In this document: piece by piece, positions 53,739-62,730 of the stretch
How positions within the stretch are numbered: the first letter of the stretch is position 1
How the letters are laid out: each line of letters opens with the position of its first letter
DNA from: Bacteroidia bacterium
GTDB taxonomy: Bacteria; Bacteroidota; Bacteroidia; Palsa-965
NCBI GenBank assembly: GCA_023151315.1
Contig: JAKLJE010000008.1
Coordinates: forward strand, 62,001 to 126,000
Direction of reading: 5' to 3'
DNA length: 64,000 nucleotides
The notes under the pieces: model-generated
Seen by the model: only the letters and a program-made list of their open reading frames with translations
What the model was told of the DNA's origin: nothing
Database searches by the model: none
Made by a program: the position numbers and the translations under genes

Positions 53739-54458
53739 TTAAAATGTCTGTGATTCATCATCTCCGAAACCCTGACGTTCACCTTCAGCAGGTGAGGCGT
53801 CATCCGACTTCGTGTCTTTGGCAGAAGAAGTGTCAATTGTATTGATCCAGGTTTCCTTGATCGAATCTTTAGGAATAAGAATCGGTGTTACTTTTCCGTT
53901 TACTATATCGTAGTAAACTTCGGGGCGCTTAATGTCCGGATGGTCTTTCAGCAATGCAGGATCTTCATGTGTTTTGTACACGAAGCCTTTCACAGGATCA
54001 ATCTGATCGGGAAAGAAGAACGGACTCTTTTGTGTTTTACGATCTCCTTTGATCAAGGATTGATTCTCCGCTGAAGATTGATTCGAAGCAACCGTGTTTT
54101 CAGCGGCAACATTTGCATCTGTTAATGCAACTGTTGATTCAGAATGTTGTTCCGGCTGAATGTTTGTGACCTGCGTTGCAGGTGCAGCAGTTGTGTTCTG
54201 TTTCTCCGCAGCAGGTGCTGTTGAATTACTGTTGCCCGAAGCGATCACCACACCAATTGCGGTAAGGCCGGCAATGCCCAACACAATTCCAATGGTGTTC
54301 AATGAGAACTTCCAGCGGAAAGGGTTTGATTTAGGGAGCTTGTCTAACTCGCGGCTCATAGCGTCCCAGTCAGCTCCATCGTATGGAGCCTCGTAGTCGC
54401 TTAACCGGTCGTGCAGTCCCTGGAAAAGCTTGTCATCGTGTAGCTGTCCGTTTTTCAT
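53739..54458 (-). CDS. Membrane-anchored ECF sigma partner (anti-sigma-like)
   Basis: The 239-residue product has a cytosolic N-terminus (about 1-50) including YEAPYDGADWDAMSRELDKL, resembling the helical sigma-binding regions next to ECF genes in Bacteroidota. One membrane helix follows (about 53-74), then an Ala/Thr/Gln/Ser-rich linker and a periplasmic part. Residues 151-165 (DQIDPVKGFVYKTHE) match a segment of the nearby PorP/SprF protein at 12 of 15 positions. The last residues are acidic. Its start overlaps the sigma gene by 26 bases, so the two are co-translated. Anti-sigma activity is inferred from position and topology. Confidence 0.75.
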   Translation of the reverse strand: MKNGQLHDDKLFQGLHDRLSDYEAPYDGADWDAMSRELDKLPKSNPFRWKFSLNTIGIVLGIAGLTAIGVVIASGNSNSTAPAAEKQNTTAAPATQVTNIQPEQHSESTVALTDANVAAENTVASNQSSAENQSLIKGDRKTQKSPFFFPDQIDPVKGFVYKTHEDPALLKDHPDIKRPEVYYDIVNGKVTPILIPKDSIKETWINTIDTSSAKDTKSDDASPAEGERQGFGDDESQTF

Positions 54459-55014
54459 CTGCAGTCTTGATTTTGTTGTAAAGGTTCTTCTTCAGTTGAA
54501 AGCGGGCCTTTGCAAGATTTGATTTCGATGTTCCTTCGCTGATGCCCAGTTGTTCGGAAATTTCTTTGTGAGAGAAATTTTCGATTACGTAAAGGTTGAA
54601 TACAGTTCTGTAAGCAGGACTTAACTGCTGTACTACTTCCAGAATCTGTGCTTCACTGAGCTGAGCGAGCAGATTATCTTCTTCAACTTCTTCCGGTTGA
54701 TCCGGAATATCACCCTCGCGCGCCACAACAGTGGAAACAATCATGTACTGATGTTTGTTTCTACGGAGATGATCAACTGCAGTATTCACCACGATTCTTC
54801 TCACCCAACCTTCAAAGGATCCTTTGCCGGCGAAATGTTTGATTGTTGTAAAGACTTTAATCAATCCCTCCTGTAACATGTCCTTCGCCTCATCACGGTC
54901 TTTGGCATAGCGCATACATACGCCCATCATTTTGCCATAGAACCGCTTGTACAGTGCTTCCTGACAGGCTCTGTCCTGTCGTACGCATCCGGCTATGAGT
55001 TCATGTTCTGTCAT
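54433..55014 (-). CDS. ECF RNA polymerase sigma factor
   Basis: The 193-residue sigma-70 family factor has region 2 (about 25-90: YAKDRDEAKDMLQEGLIKVF and GSFEGWVRRIVVNTAVDHLR) and region 4 (about 125-180: LSPAYRTVFNLYVIENFSHK and the helix-turn-helix ISEQLGISEGTSKSNLAKAR). No region 3 is present. It is the first gene of an operon with the membrane partner. The direct target promoters are unknown, but the PorP/SprF gene lies immediately downstream on the same strand. Confidence 0.93.
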   Translation of the reverse strand: MTEHELIAGCVRQDRACQEALYKRFYGKMMGVCMRYAKDRDEAKDMLQEGLIKVFTTIKHFAGKGSFEGWVRRIVVNTAVDHLRRNKHQYMIVSTVVAREGDIPDQPEEVEEDNLLAQLSEAQILEVVQQLSPAYRTVFNLYVIENFSHKEISEQLGISEGTSKSNLAKARFQLKKNLYNKIKTADEKRTATR

Positions 55015-55310
55015 GTACGGGTAAGGTTCCGCTTCCTTGTACGTTAAATAGACGGTAAAAGGTTGCTTTAGTTGCCTTAGGAAGGGAGGAGAGAAGAGAG
55101 ATTAGGGAGGAGAATGAAGAGAATGTATTGAAATTGACGGAAATCAGGGGTTTTGGGGCATTGGAAGGGTTAGATCTCTTGGAGGGTGGAGACCTTAAGG
55201 ATTAAATACAATCTCTTCGGTCCCTGAAATCTGACTCTTCAACATAACGAAACAAGAGAACTTGTAAGTCCACCTCACGAATTATAATGTTACATCACGT
55301 TTAAACAATG
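55015..55310. other. Spacer between the ECF sigma operon and a giant T9SS cargo gene
   Basis: These 296 bases hold no gene. They contain a purine-rich run with GGGAGGAGAG (55084-55093) like that in the atpH-atpA spacer, and CTTGGAGGGT (55178-55187), which recurs at 59484-59511. The sigma gene promoter should lie here, but no TAnnTTTG match was found. Confidence 0.5.
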
Positions 55311-58300
55311 TCATTGAACCAGAATTATTATCCTTCCTCGCATATTCTCGTTTGCAATTTGAATAGAATACATACCATGTGCCAACGAAGAGACATCTAA
55401 ATACTCTTGTGCTGAATTCGTATTAATGGTTTTCGTTAAGACTACTTGGCCGCTACAATCATGCATTATTAGAACTGCATCATCCGACAAGGGTTTGTCG
55501 AATTTGATGTGGAGTTCATCATTCGTAGGGATTGGGTATGCTGAAAAAATAAGTGTGCTCGCTTCCTCTACACTCTGCACAACACATGAGTCTCCGATAT
55601 AGTATTCTGCGATTGTTGAGGAACAACCGGTTGCTGTGTCCAAATAGAAATAAACTACGGAATCTAACCCTGTTGTCAGCAAAGAAGCTATCAGCACCCC
55701 TGTTTGCACTCCGTTTCCGCTAAAAATCCCCCCAGCGGGGGTCGCGGTCAGTAAGATGTTTGTTCCGGACAGACAAACAGTATCCGGTATTGATGACATC
55801 ACTAGCACAGGGTGCGTATTTACAGTAACCAGAGCTGAATCTGATCCAGCACATCCCCATGGGTCCGTGTATGATACATTATAGAGTTGGGAAGACGCTG
55901 GCCACACATTTGTTGAAGCTGTAGAATCGCTGCTTAAAAACAAATTAGGCGTCCAATTGGCCGATAAATTTCCAGGGATAGAAAGTGTTATTGTATCACC
56001 AATACACATCCTCGGCGCTAAAGGACTTATACTAACAGTTGGGGTTGAGCGAACTATTACTTGTTGATTTGCTCCAGAAGAACATCCATACGAATTTGTA
56101 GCTGTAACAGAATACTGTGTTGTCAATCCAGGGGTAGCTATCGGGTTGTAAATAGCAGGATTATTCAATGATCCGGAAGGAGTCCATTGGTATGAAGAGA
56201 ACCCTGATGAAGCTGTCAGCTGCACAGAATTGCCTGAACATATTACAGTGTCCGCAGGTAACTTCACCGCGGGTCCAATACAATACTTAACAACAGCACC
56301 TAAGTGACTGACGCTCGTGTTCATTGGTGCGTAATCGGAGTATCCACTCACAATAAAACCATTGGACATAGCTTCAACGTTTAAGGCTCCATTGTCGAGA
56401 GCAACTCCGAAATAGGCAGTGTCCAATACCAACCCCGTGGAGTCAAAAAACACAGTTAAAAATTCGTTGGGGTAGTTACTGCCTCCACACACCGCAACAA
56501 TTCCTGTTGTGCTGTCCACCGCAATAGATCTTCCGCTTGAACCTTCAGGAAACAACAATGTATCCCAAATTGTTGTGCCGGCGCCGTCAAGCACCAGAGT
56601 ATAAAGCGTTATGCTGGTTGATGCATTGGACGTACACTCTCCTCCGGTAAGATAAAATCTGTCTCTCACGATGCACATGTCGTACGGGTCGTCCGGGTAA
56701 CTCGATGTTAATGAACCTCGATAAATATTATACCATTGAAGTGTCCCGTGTTGCGTTACCCTCATAGCAAGAATGTCGTACCCGGTTGGAGAGGCCGCTG
56801 AACGCCCGGCTATACCAATACTATGATCAGAAAACAGATCAATGAAGGAAGGTTCATCTGTGTGTGTCGTAATGGCGGACTGAGCCCAGTTAAAATGCCA
56901 CACAAGATTACCCGCAGTATCAACCTTATTCAAAGCTACATCCCGCCCAGTGGTGGAATTATACTCTGTGTATGCGAAAAATACAATTGAATCTCCATCC
57001 AACTTAATATCCTTCACTTCTTCCCAACTAACTGTACTGGTTCCTTGATAGGCGCGTGACCAGATCAAACCTCCTCCTGTACTGTATTTCACCAGTTCAA
57101 CTATGACTCCGATCTTTACCCCTAAATAAACATTTCCCACATCATCAACAGCAACTTGTTCTCCTCTGTCTGAAGATGCAGCAGCTCCTCCGTAATTTCT
57201 TTTCCAAAGAAAGTTCCCGTTAGAATCGAACTTCATAAGAAAAGCATCCCACCCGCTTACCGGCAAATTCTCATTACCGCAGAGGTACACATTCCCTGCT
57301 GAATCCAAATCCATATCCAAAACCATTACCGATGTTGTATCGAAATAAGTTGACTTCCAAAATAGATTCCCGTCACTGTCCCGCTTTGCCAAATAGAAAC
57401 CCTCCTGTTGCTCAAATCCGATTGTTGTGTAAATATTTTCGTTCCGATCCAACACCAACAGAGAGTTGGTAAACATCCGGGCGGAGCTATAAGAATATGT
57501 CAAGCTATCGGTAATATTACCGGCAACATCGTAAGATGCTACAGAAGCGACTTGCTCCGACGAAACGGGAAAGTACGCGCCACATGACACAACTTTACCA
57601 TTGTCATAAAAAATGTCATTGAAATAATCATTGTCTCCTGGTTGAGTGGCAATACCTCTCAAGCGAATCCAATTCACCGAACCTGAAGTGGACAACGAAA
57701 CAATACACTGATCTGTTCCGCTACCGGAATCATCCTTCGTGGCTCCGAGATAAAAATTATTCGCATTATCAACGCAAATTCCTGTCAAGTACCACCAAGA
57801 GGCAGTAAAGGTTGGAGCAATATTATATCTCCATTGATGGACTCCCTGACGGGAAACTTTTGCTGCACAAATACTACCGTCGGTAAACACAATCCCTACG
57901 TCCCCGTTGCCGTCGGTCACCATTTCAATCATATGTTGACACGCAACTGTATCTCGTGTCCAATTTACCGCCCCTGAGCTGGTATACTGTCTAACGATCA
58001 TTCGCGAACCGTCTGCGCTCGTTCCACCCACGTATATTAAAGAATCGTATACGGCAAGCGCGTTGAATGTTTCATCCATATTCGTAGATGAAGTATATGT
58101 GTTATTCCATAATAGCGTTCCACTAAGATCAAAGCAATAAACAATTGCGTTATTTCCGGGGGTAGCTCCAATCATCGTATGCCCGCAAGCAACAATCCGA
58201 TTATTGCATACGGCGATGTCATCGAAACGGTCGGTTACATTGGACCAATAAGAGTTTGGCACTCCAGTATGTGAAATAAGATTCCCGGTAGCACTCCACA

Positions 58301-58817
58301 CCTGCACAATTGCCTTTTCCCGGTAGTTTACAACCTCTGCGTAACCGCCAATCGCAACATTACCATTCGGTAACCCCGTTATACACAACCCCTTTTCATC
58401 TTGATCTGCCGTATCATTCCACGTGCGTTCCCACAATATACTTCCGCTGGTATCAACACAAGCTACGAACAAGTCATCATCCAATTCCAATCCCTTTGCA
58501 TGAACGCTGCCTGTCAGGTAAATACAGTTATTGTGCAAGATCATTTCTTCTCCTTGATCATCATCAAGGGTATTCGATTGAAAATTAGCCCGCCATACAA
58601 GAGAATTATTCTGATTGTAATGCAAAACTTCTATATCGCCATTAACCTTCGCCAGAATGTAACAACCGTCATTAGAATCCGAAATAATTTTTCTGAAAAA
58701 CGCAGCGTTTGTGCTATGATTTATACTGTCAAACCGGTGCCAGATTTCATCCATTGCGCCTTGTGCACATGACAAGATTGAAATCAGGCTGCAAAGTGCG
58801 AACAGAATTTTCTTCAT
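55311..58817 (-). CDS. Giant secreted beta-propeller protein with type A T9SS sorting domain
   Basis: The 1168-residue product has a signal peptide (about 1-19, ending ILSCAQ). A long region of propeller-like repeats (about 25-880) features the recurrent motif D..GN.LW (for example DSNGNFLWKRNYGG) and is related to SBBP-type repeats. Two Ig/PKD-like domains follow (about 885-1080: SSYQWTPSGSLNNPAIYNP). A type A T9SS C-terminal domain closes the protein (about 1095-1168: YPIPTNDELHIKF, LAHGMYSIQIANENM). I start at ATG 58817; the upstream in-frame ATG would put residues before the signal peptide. No enzymatic motif is visible. Confidence 0.85.
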   Translation of the reverse strand: MKKILFALCSLISILSCAQGAMDEIWHRFDSINHSTNAAFFRKIISDSNDGCYILAKVNGDIEVLHYNQNNSLVWRANFQSNTLDDDQGEEMILHNNCIYLTGSVHAKGLELDDDLFVACVDTSGSILWERTWNDTADQDEKGLCITGLPNGNVAIGGYAEVVNYREKAIVQVWSATGNLISHTGVPNSYWSNVTDRFDDIAVCNNRIVACGHTMIGATPGNNAIVYCFDLSGTLLWNNTYTSSTNMDETFNALAVYDSLIYVGGTSADGSRMIVRQYTSSGAVNWTRDTVACQHMIEMVTDGNGDVGIVFTDGSICAAKVSRQGVHQWRYNIAPTFTASWWYLTGICVDNANNFYLGATKDDSGSGTDQCIVSLSTSGSVNWIRLRGIATQPGDNDYFNDIFYDNGKVVSCGAYFPVSSEQVASVASYDVAGNITDSLTYSYSSARMFTNSLLVLDRNENIYTTIGFEQQEGFYLAKRDSDGNLFWKSTYFDTTSVMVLDMDLDSAGNVYLCGNENLPVSGWDAFLMKFDSNGNFLWKRNYGGAAASSDRGEQVAVDDVGNVYLGVKIGVIVELVKYSTGGGLIWSRAYQGTSTVSWEEVKDIKLDGDSIVFFAYTEYNSTTGRDVALNKVDTAGNLVWHFNWAQSAITTHTDEPSFIDLFSDHSIGIAGRSAASPTGYDILAMRVTQHGTLQWYNIYRGSLTSSYPDDPYDMCIVRDRFYLTGGECTSNASTSITLYTLVLDGAGTTIWDTLLFPEGSSGRSIAVDSTTGIVAVCGGSNYPNEFLTVFFDSTGLVLDTAYFGVALDNGALNVEAMSNGFIVSGYSDYAPMNTSVSHLGAVVKYCIGPAVKLPADTVICSGNSVQLTASSGFSSYQWTPSGSLNNPAIYNPIATPGLTTQYSVTATNSYGCSSGANQQVIVRSTPTVSISPLAPRMCIGDTITLSIPGNLSANWTPNLFLSSDSTASTNVWPASSQLYNVSYTDPWGCAGSDSALVTVNTHPVLVMSSIPDTVCLSGTNILLTATPAGGIFSGNGVQTGVLIASLLTTGLDSVVYFYLDTATGCSSTIAEYYIGDSCVVQSVEEASTLIFSAYPIPTNDELHIKFDKPLSDDAVLIMHDCSGQVVLTKTINTNSAQEYLDVSSLAHGMYSIQIANENMRGRIIILVQ

Positions 58818-58942
58818 TGACGATATCACTTTATGTACGCAATTTACAAATTTGAAATTCATTTCGTCCGCACGTCAGATGAAGGGGAAGTTCACGCCAA
58901 AATTTATTACACTTAATGAGACCCTCTATGTAATTTAGCAGA

Positions 58943-59473
58943 ATGCGCCTGATTCTCTTCCTGCTGCTGTGTTTCCCGTGTTGGATCTCCGCTCAAACAT
59001 CTCCTTACAATTTTAAGGCCGACTCAACCGGAGCAACTTCCGTCAGCGTAAAGACCAACAGTAGTGCCCGCGTTTATTTTGAAATCTATCGGTGGAATAA
59101 GTGGGTGAAGATTGATTCTGCTTCGATCAAAGAATCTGCCGACACTTGCCTGCAGAAAACGCTTCGCTTGCATTCCGGACAGAATGTAATTCGCATCCGC
59201 ATTGCTGATTCTGTTACCGGAAAAACAATTTCTTTTTCGGAAAACATACGCGTTAATAACGGCAAAGAAACTGAACGGTGTGTGTTTGCGCGTGTTTGCG
59301 GACCTTCTGATTCACTTCACCTCACAACAATAACCATGTGGGAAATCTACGATTCACAAGGCTACAAAATCAGAACAGGAACGTCGAAAAGTATTCCGCT
59401 TATCGGACTCGCAAAAGGGGGATATTATCTCAATTACGATAATAAAACCGCGGAGTTTTTTGTAGGGGAATGA
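58943..59473 (+). CDS. Small secreted protein with a degenerate sorting-domain-like end
   Basis: The 176-residue product has a signal peptide (about 1-18, ending ISAQ), a beta-rich middle and a terminal part MWEIYDSQGYKIRTG...IGLAKGGYYLNY. That end resembles the core strands of T9SS type A C-terminal domains, although the usual YPNP opening is missing. I do not recognise a family. It is divergent from the giant T9SS cargo gene, with 125 bases between. Confidence 0.7.
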   Translation: MRLILFLLLCFPCWISAQTSPYNFKADSTGATSVSVKTNSSARVYFEIYRWNKWVKIDSASIKESADTCLQKTLRLHSGQNVIRIRIADSVTGKTISFSENIRVNNGKETERCVFARVCGPSDSLHLTTITMWEIYDSQGYKIRTGTSKSIPLIGLAKGGYYLNYDNKTAEFFVGE

Positions 59474-59483
59474 AGGGGTGGCA

Positions 59484-59511
59484 CCCTTGGAGGGTCCGGA
59501 CCCTTGGAGGG
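59484..59511. repeat. Tandem CCCTTGGAGGG repeat
   Basis: CCCTTGGAGGG occurs at 59484-59494 and 59501-59511. A related CTTGGAGGGT lies at 55178-55187. This may be a dispersed intergenic repeat; two spacers are too few to establish it. Confidence 0.45.
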
Positions 59512-59540
59512 GGTGGGCACTTGCAATTATTCTGTATCAG

Positions 59541-59572
59541 GAAATCCCCAAACTCATAATCGCAATTGCAGC
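59541..59572. repeat. Distal copy of the 32-bp rnc-tail repeat
   Basis: This 32-bp stretch is identical to 60399-60430, the 3' end of rnc. Read in the rnc frame and direction, this copy also ends in the same residues (AIAIMSLGIS) and then a TGA (59539-59537). It lies on the far side of the DUF6438-like gene. Confidence 0.85.
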
Positions 59573-59743
59573 AGCTGCATTTTCCAGTTGAGGAGAAGGG
59601 TTTTCGGGGATTGCCAAGTAAGAAATTCATTGGATTATGTAACTTTTCAAGGCACTATGATATATTTTAATCGTTATGCTAATTAGCATTCAGATGCTTA
59701 AGCGCAGATGGCTCTAGTGTCGAATGGAATAATTTCAATTTCT

Positions 59744-60229
59744 ATGTGGACAAGAAAAACCATTTGTTCGATCATTTTTCTTCTTGCCGTATACATGGCA
59801 AAAGCACAAACACACAAATTCGATTTCCAGCGACTTGTATTTCACGCCGGATACTGTTACGGGCCTTGTCCGATATTTGACCTTCAAATTGATAGTTCTG
59901 GAAACGCACTTCTGCACGCAGAAGTTTATACGTCTAACTGGATTGTGGACTCGACTCGGACCGGTTATTTCAGCGGGATTTTGATCGACTCGGTTTTGCA
60001 GAACCTTATATTGATACTTGAGAGAACAGGCGTTGACACCGTGCAATACGTACCGGAATCGTGCTGTGATGGTTCTCTTATCACAATAATTTCATACCAC
60101 AACAATCAACGTGACTTTTTTGAAACGATGTGGCCTCCTGAATGCATGGGTAAATTAATTGCAGCACTTTATGACATCTGCCAAAATACTGAATGGAAAA
60201 GGACTGCTGAGTTCAAGGTGGAAAAGTGA
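59744..60229 (+). CDS. DUF6438-like secreted protein
   Basis: The 161-residue product has a signal peptide (about 1-21, ending YMAKAQ). The core RLVFHAGYCYGPCPIFDLQI carries two cysteines, and VPESCCDGSLI two more; the GYCYGPCP pattern matches the DUF6438 family of unknown function. I start at ATG 59744; an in-frame ATG at 59708 would put 12 residues before the signal sequence. The gene is enclosed between the two copies of the 32-bp rnc-tail repeat, which suggests that it arrived with that duplication. Confidence 0.75.
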   Translation: MWTRKTICSIIFLLAVYMAKAQTHKFDFQRLVFHAGYCYGPCPIFDLQIDSSGNALLHAEVYTSNWIVDSTRTGYFSGILIDSVLQNLILILERTGVDTVQYVPESCCDGSLITIISYHNNQRDFFETMWPPECMGKLIAALYDICQNTEWKRTAEFKVEK

Positions 60230-60394
60230 AGCCAGCCTTTGCGCAACTTCTACACTATACAATATCGTTTCGCAGAAGGCGAGACCGTTCTCTCCCGATC
60301 TTGTGCTTTACATATAATCTGACTCTTCTGCTTTCAAAGTTCTGGTTCGTGAGCTGATCCCCTTTGAAAATAACCGTGCTGTGCTCCAATGTGG

Positions 60395-61123
60395 CTAAGA
60401 AATCCCCAAACTCATAATCGCAATTGCAGCTGACTCCTGCTCGGCCTTCTTCTTCGAAAAACTTTCACTGCGGCCCAATGCTTCTCCGTCAATCGTGGCT
60501 TCCACAACAAACAGTTTCTGGTTGGCGATGATCTTCTCCTCCACCAATTTGAATCGCAGGTCCTTCTTGTTCTTCTGCGCCCATTCGATCAGCTTGCTCT
60601 TGTAATCCGAATCTACCGATTCAATTTCATCAATGTCGAGATGATAGCGAATGATGGAATCAAGAATAAAAGCTGATGTGAACGGATATCCTTTGTCGAG
60701 ATAAATTGCACCGATCAATGCTTCGAATACATCTCCGCTTACGGAAGAACTTCTGCCCTTGACTCCGTTTTCCGCTTCAATCATTTTGTCGAGACCGAAT
60801 TTACCGGCAAGTTTTCCAAGTTGCTGCCGACTCACAATGCGCGAACGCATCTTGGTGAGAAATCCTTCGTCCTTGAATGGAAATTTCTTGAAGAGAAAAT
60901 CTGCAATCACTGCACTGAGAATTGCATCACCGAGAAACTCGAGTCGCTCGTAACTTTCTTTTATCACGCCTCGGTCTTTTGCCTGATTGGCTGCAGAACT
61001 ATGAGTGAATGCTTTTCGGTAAAGGGCAAGATTTCCGGGAGTGAATCCCAGAATATTTTTCAGCGAACGACGAAAGGATTTGTCCTCCGGTGAAAGAAAG
61101 AGCGCTGTAACGGCGCGAATCAA
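60395..61123 (-). CDS. rnc: Ribonuclease III
   Basis: The 242-residue double-stranded RNA nuclease has the signature ERLEFLGDAILSAV (about 60-73) and SVSGDVFEALIGAIYLD. A C-terminal dsRNA-binding domain (about 168-242) ends in KKAEQESAAIAIMSLGIS. It starts at TTG 61123, four bases after the fabF stop; this gives the family's usual N-terminal length. The 3' end is duplicated at 59541-59572. It is the third gene of the acpP-fabF-rnc operon. Confidence 0.94.
   Translation of the reverse strand: MIRAVTALFLSPEDKSFRRSLKNILGFTPGNLALYRKAFTHSSAANQAKDRGVIKESYERLEFLGDAILSAVIADFLFKKFPFKDEGFLTKMRSRIVSRQQLGKLAGKFGLDKMIEAENGVKGRSSSVSGDVFEALIGAIYLDKGYPFTSAFILDSIIRYHLDIDEIESVDSDYKSKLIEWAQKNKKDLRFKLVEEKIIANQKLFVVEATIDGEALGRSESFSKKKAEQESAAIAIMSLGIS
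60399..60430. repeat. rnc copy of the 32-bp repeat
   Basis: Identical to 59541-59572 over 32 bp; identity stops at both edges. This copy codes for the last residues of rnc, and the TAG stop codon lies just outside it (60397-60395). Confidence 0.85.
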
Positions 61124-61127
61124 ATTC

Positions 61128-62378
61128 TTAGATGTATTTTTTCATGACAACGGCAGCATTGTGTCCGCCGAAGCCGAATGTATTGCTGATTGCTGCACGC
61201 ACTTCACGTTCCTGTGCTTTGTTGAACGTAAGGTTGAAACGCGGATCCACGTCCGGATCATCTGTAAAGTGATTGATCGTCGGAGGAATGATGTTGTTCT
61301 TCACAGCCATCAATGTTGCAATTGCTTCAATCGCACCTGCAGCACCGAGAAGGTGACCGGTCATTGATTTGGTTGCACTGATGTTCATCTTCCATGCGTG
61401 GTCACCGAACACACTTGAAATCGCTTTCAATTCAGCCACGTCACCAAGTGGTGTTGATGTACCGTGTGTGTTGATGTAATCAATCTGATCCGGAGAAATT
61501 CCTGCATCACGCAATGCACGCTGCATAACGAGCGCAGCACCGAGTCCTTCAGGATGCGGAGCAGTAATGTGGTGCGCATCTGCACTCATTCCGCCGCCGA
61601 TAACTTCGCCGTAAATTTTTGCGCCGCGATTCAATGCATGTTCAAGTTCTTCGAAAACCAAAGAACCACCGCCTTCTCCCAATACAAATCCATCACGCTC
61701 TTTGTCGTAAGGACGTGATGCTGTTTGAGGTGAATCGTTACGTTGACTCATTGCCTGTGCAGCGTTGAATCCGCCAACACCTGCTTCGAAAACACTTGCT
61801 TCAGAACCACCTGTTACGATTGCATTCGCTTTACCCAAACGGATATAATTGAATGCATCAATCAACGCGTTGGTTGAAGAAGCACATGCAGAAACCGTTG
61901 TGAAGTTCGGTCCATGAAAACCGAAACGCATTGAAATGTGACCGCAGCAGATGTCTGCAATCATTTTCGGAATGAAGAACGGATTGAAACGAGGAGTTCC
62001 ATCGCCTTTCGCGAAGTTGAAACATTCATCCTGGAATGTTTTCAATCCGCCGATACCTGAACCCCAGATAACACCGATTTCATTCTTGTCGATACCGTCT
62101 TTATCAAGACCGGCATCACGCACTGCCTGATCTGCAGCAGCGATTCCGTAATGGGAATACGGATCGAGTTTGCGCGCTTCTTTCTTGTCGAAGTAATCTT
62201 CAGGATTGAAGTTCTTTACTTCACACGCAAACTGCGTTTTGAATTTGGACGCGTCGAAACGGGTGATTGTTGCCGCACCGCTAACGCCGGCGATAAGGTT
62301 TTTCCAGTATTCTTCAACTGAATTACCGAGCGGAGTAATAGCTCCAAGTCCGGTTACAACTACCCGTTTCAACTGCAT
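61128..62378 (-). CDS. fabF: Beta-ketoacyl-ACP synthase II
   Basis: This 416-residue condensing enzyme elongates fatty acids. The active-site Cys is in VSACASSTNALIDA (about 164), and the two histidines lie in NTHGTSTPLGD and SMTGHLLGAAGAIEA. The C-terminal FNLTFNKAQ and NTFGFGGHNA are typical of FabF. It lies 34 bases after acpP, and its stop is 4 bases before the rnc start. Confidence 0.97.
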   Translation of the reverse strand: MQLKRVVVTGLGAITPLGNSVEEYWKNLIAGVSGAATITRFDASKFKTQFACEVKNFNPEDYFDKKEARKLDPYSHYGIAAADQAVRDAGLDKDGIDKNEIGVIWGSGIGGLKTFQDECFNFAKGDGTPRFNPFFIPKMIADICCGHISMRFGFHGPNFTTVSACASSTNALIDAFNYIRLGKANAIVTGGSEASVFEAGVGGFNAAQAMSQRNDSPQTASRPYDKERDGFVLGEGGGSLVFEELEHALNRGAKIYGEVIGGGMSADAHHITAPHPEGLGAALVMQRALRDAGISPDQIDYINTHGTSTPLGDVAELKAISSVFGDHAWKMNISATKSMTGHLLGAAGAIEAIATLMAVKNNIIPPTINHFTDDPDVDPRFNLTFNKAQEREVRAAISNTFGFGGHNAAVVMKKYI

Positions 62379-62412
62379 GCCCGTAAAATTTTAGTGAATT
62401 CAGAATTACGAA

Positions 62413-62649
62413 TTACTTCGCGTGTTCCTGAATGTACTTAATAGCTTCGCCTACTGTATTGATCTTTTCAGCTTGATCATCAGGAATTGCGATGTTGAAT
62501 TCTTTTTCAAATTCCATGATAAGCTCAACTGTATCGAGCGAATCAGCGCCAAGATCGTTTGTGAAACTAGCGTTTTCAGTTACTTCTTTCTCATCTACAC
62601 CGAGTTTGTCAACGATGATAGCTTTCACTTTTGCTGAAATGTCTGACAT
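62413..62649 (-). CDS. acpP: Acyl carrier protein
   Basis: The 78-residue acidic carrier has the phosphopantetheine Ser37 in [12 protein letters not shown] use ATG 62649, which gives the standard family N-terminus; an upstream in-frame start would add 11 residues. Promoter TATCTTTG lies 30 bases upstream, with a TTG 18 bases before it. It is the first gene of the acpP-fabF-rnc operon. Confidence 0.96.
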   Translation of the reverse strand: MSDISAKVKAIIVDKLGVDEKEVTENASFTNDLGADSLDTVELIMEFEKEFNIAIPDDQAEKINTVGEAIKYIQEHAK

Positions 62650-62679
62650 TTTAAAGCAGTTTTTAGTTAAATGTGCCTG

Positions 62680-62708
62680 CAAAGATAGATGTATGTGCTA
62701 AAAAACAA
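62680..62708 (-). promoter_or_regulatory. Promoter of the acpP-fabF-rnc operon
   Basis: On the minus strand a TTG (62706-62708) is followed after 18 bases by TATCTTTG (62680-62687), close to the -33/-7 spacing. The ACP start is 30 bases downstream. Confidence 0.65.
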
Positions 62709-62730
62709 AAGATTTGACCTATTATTCTGA

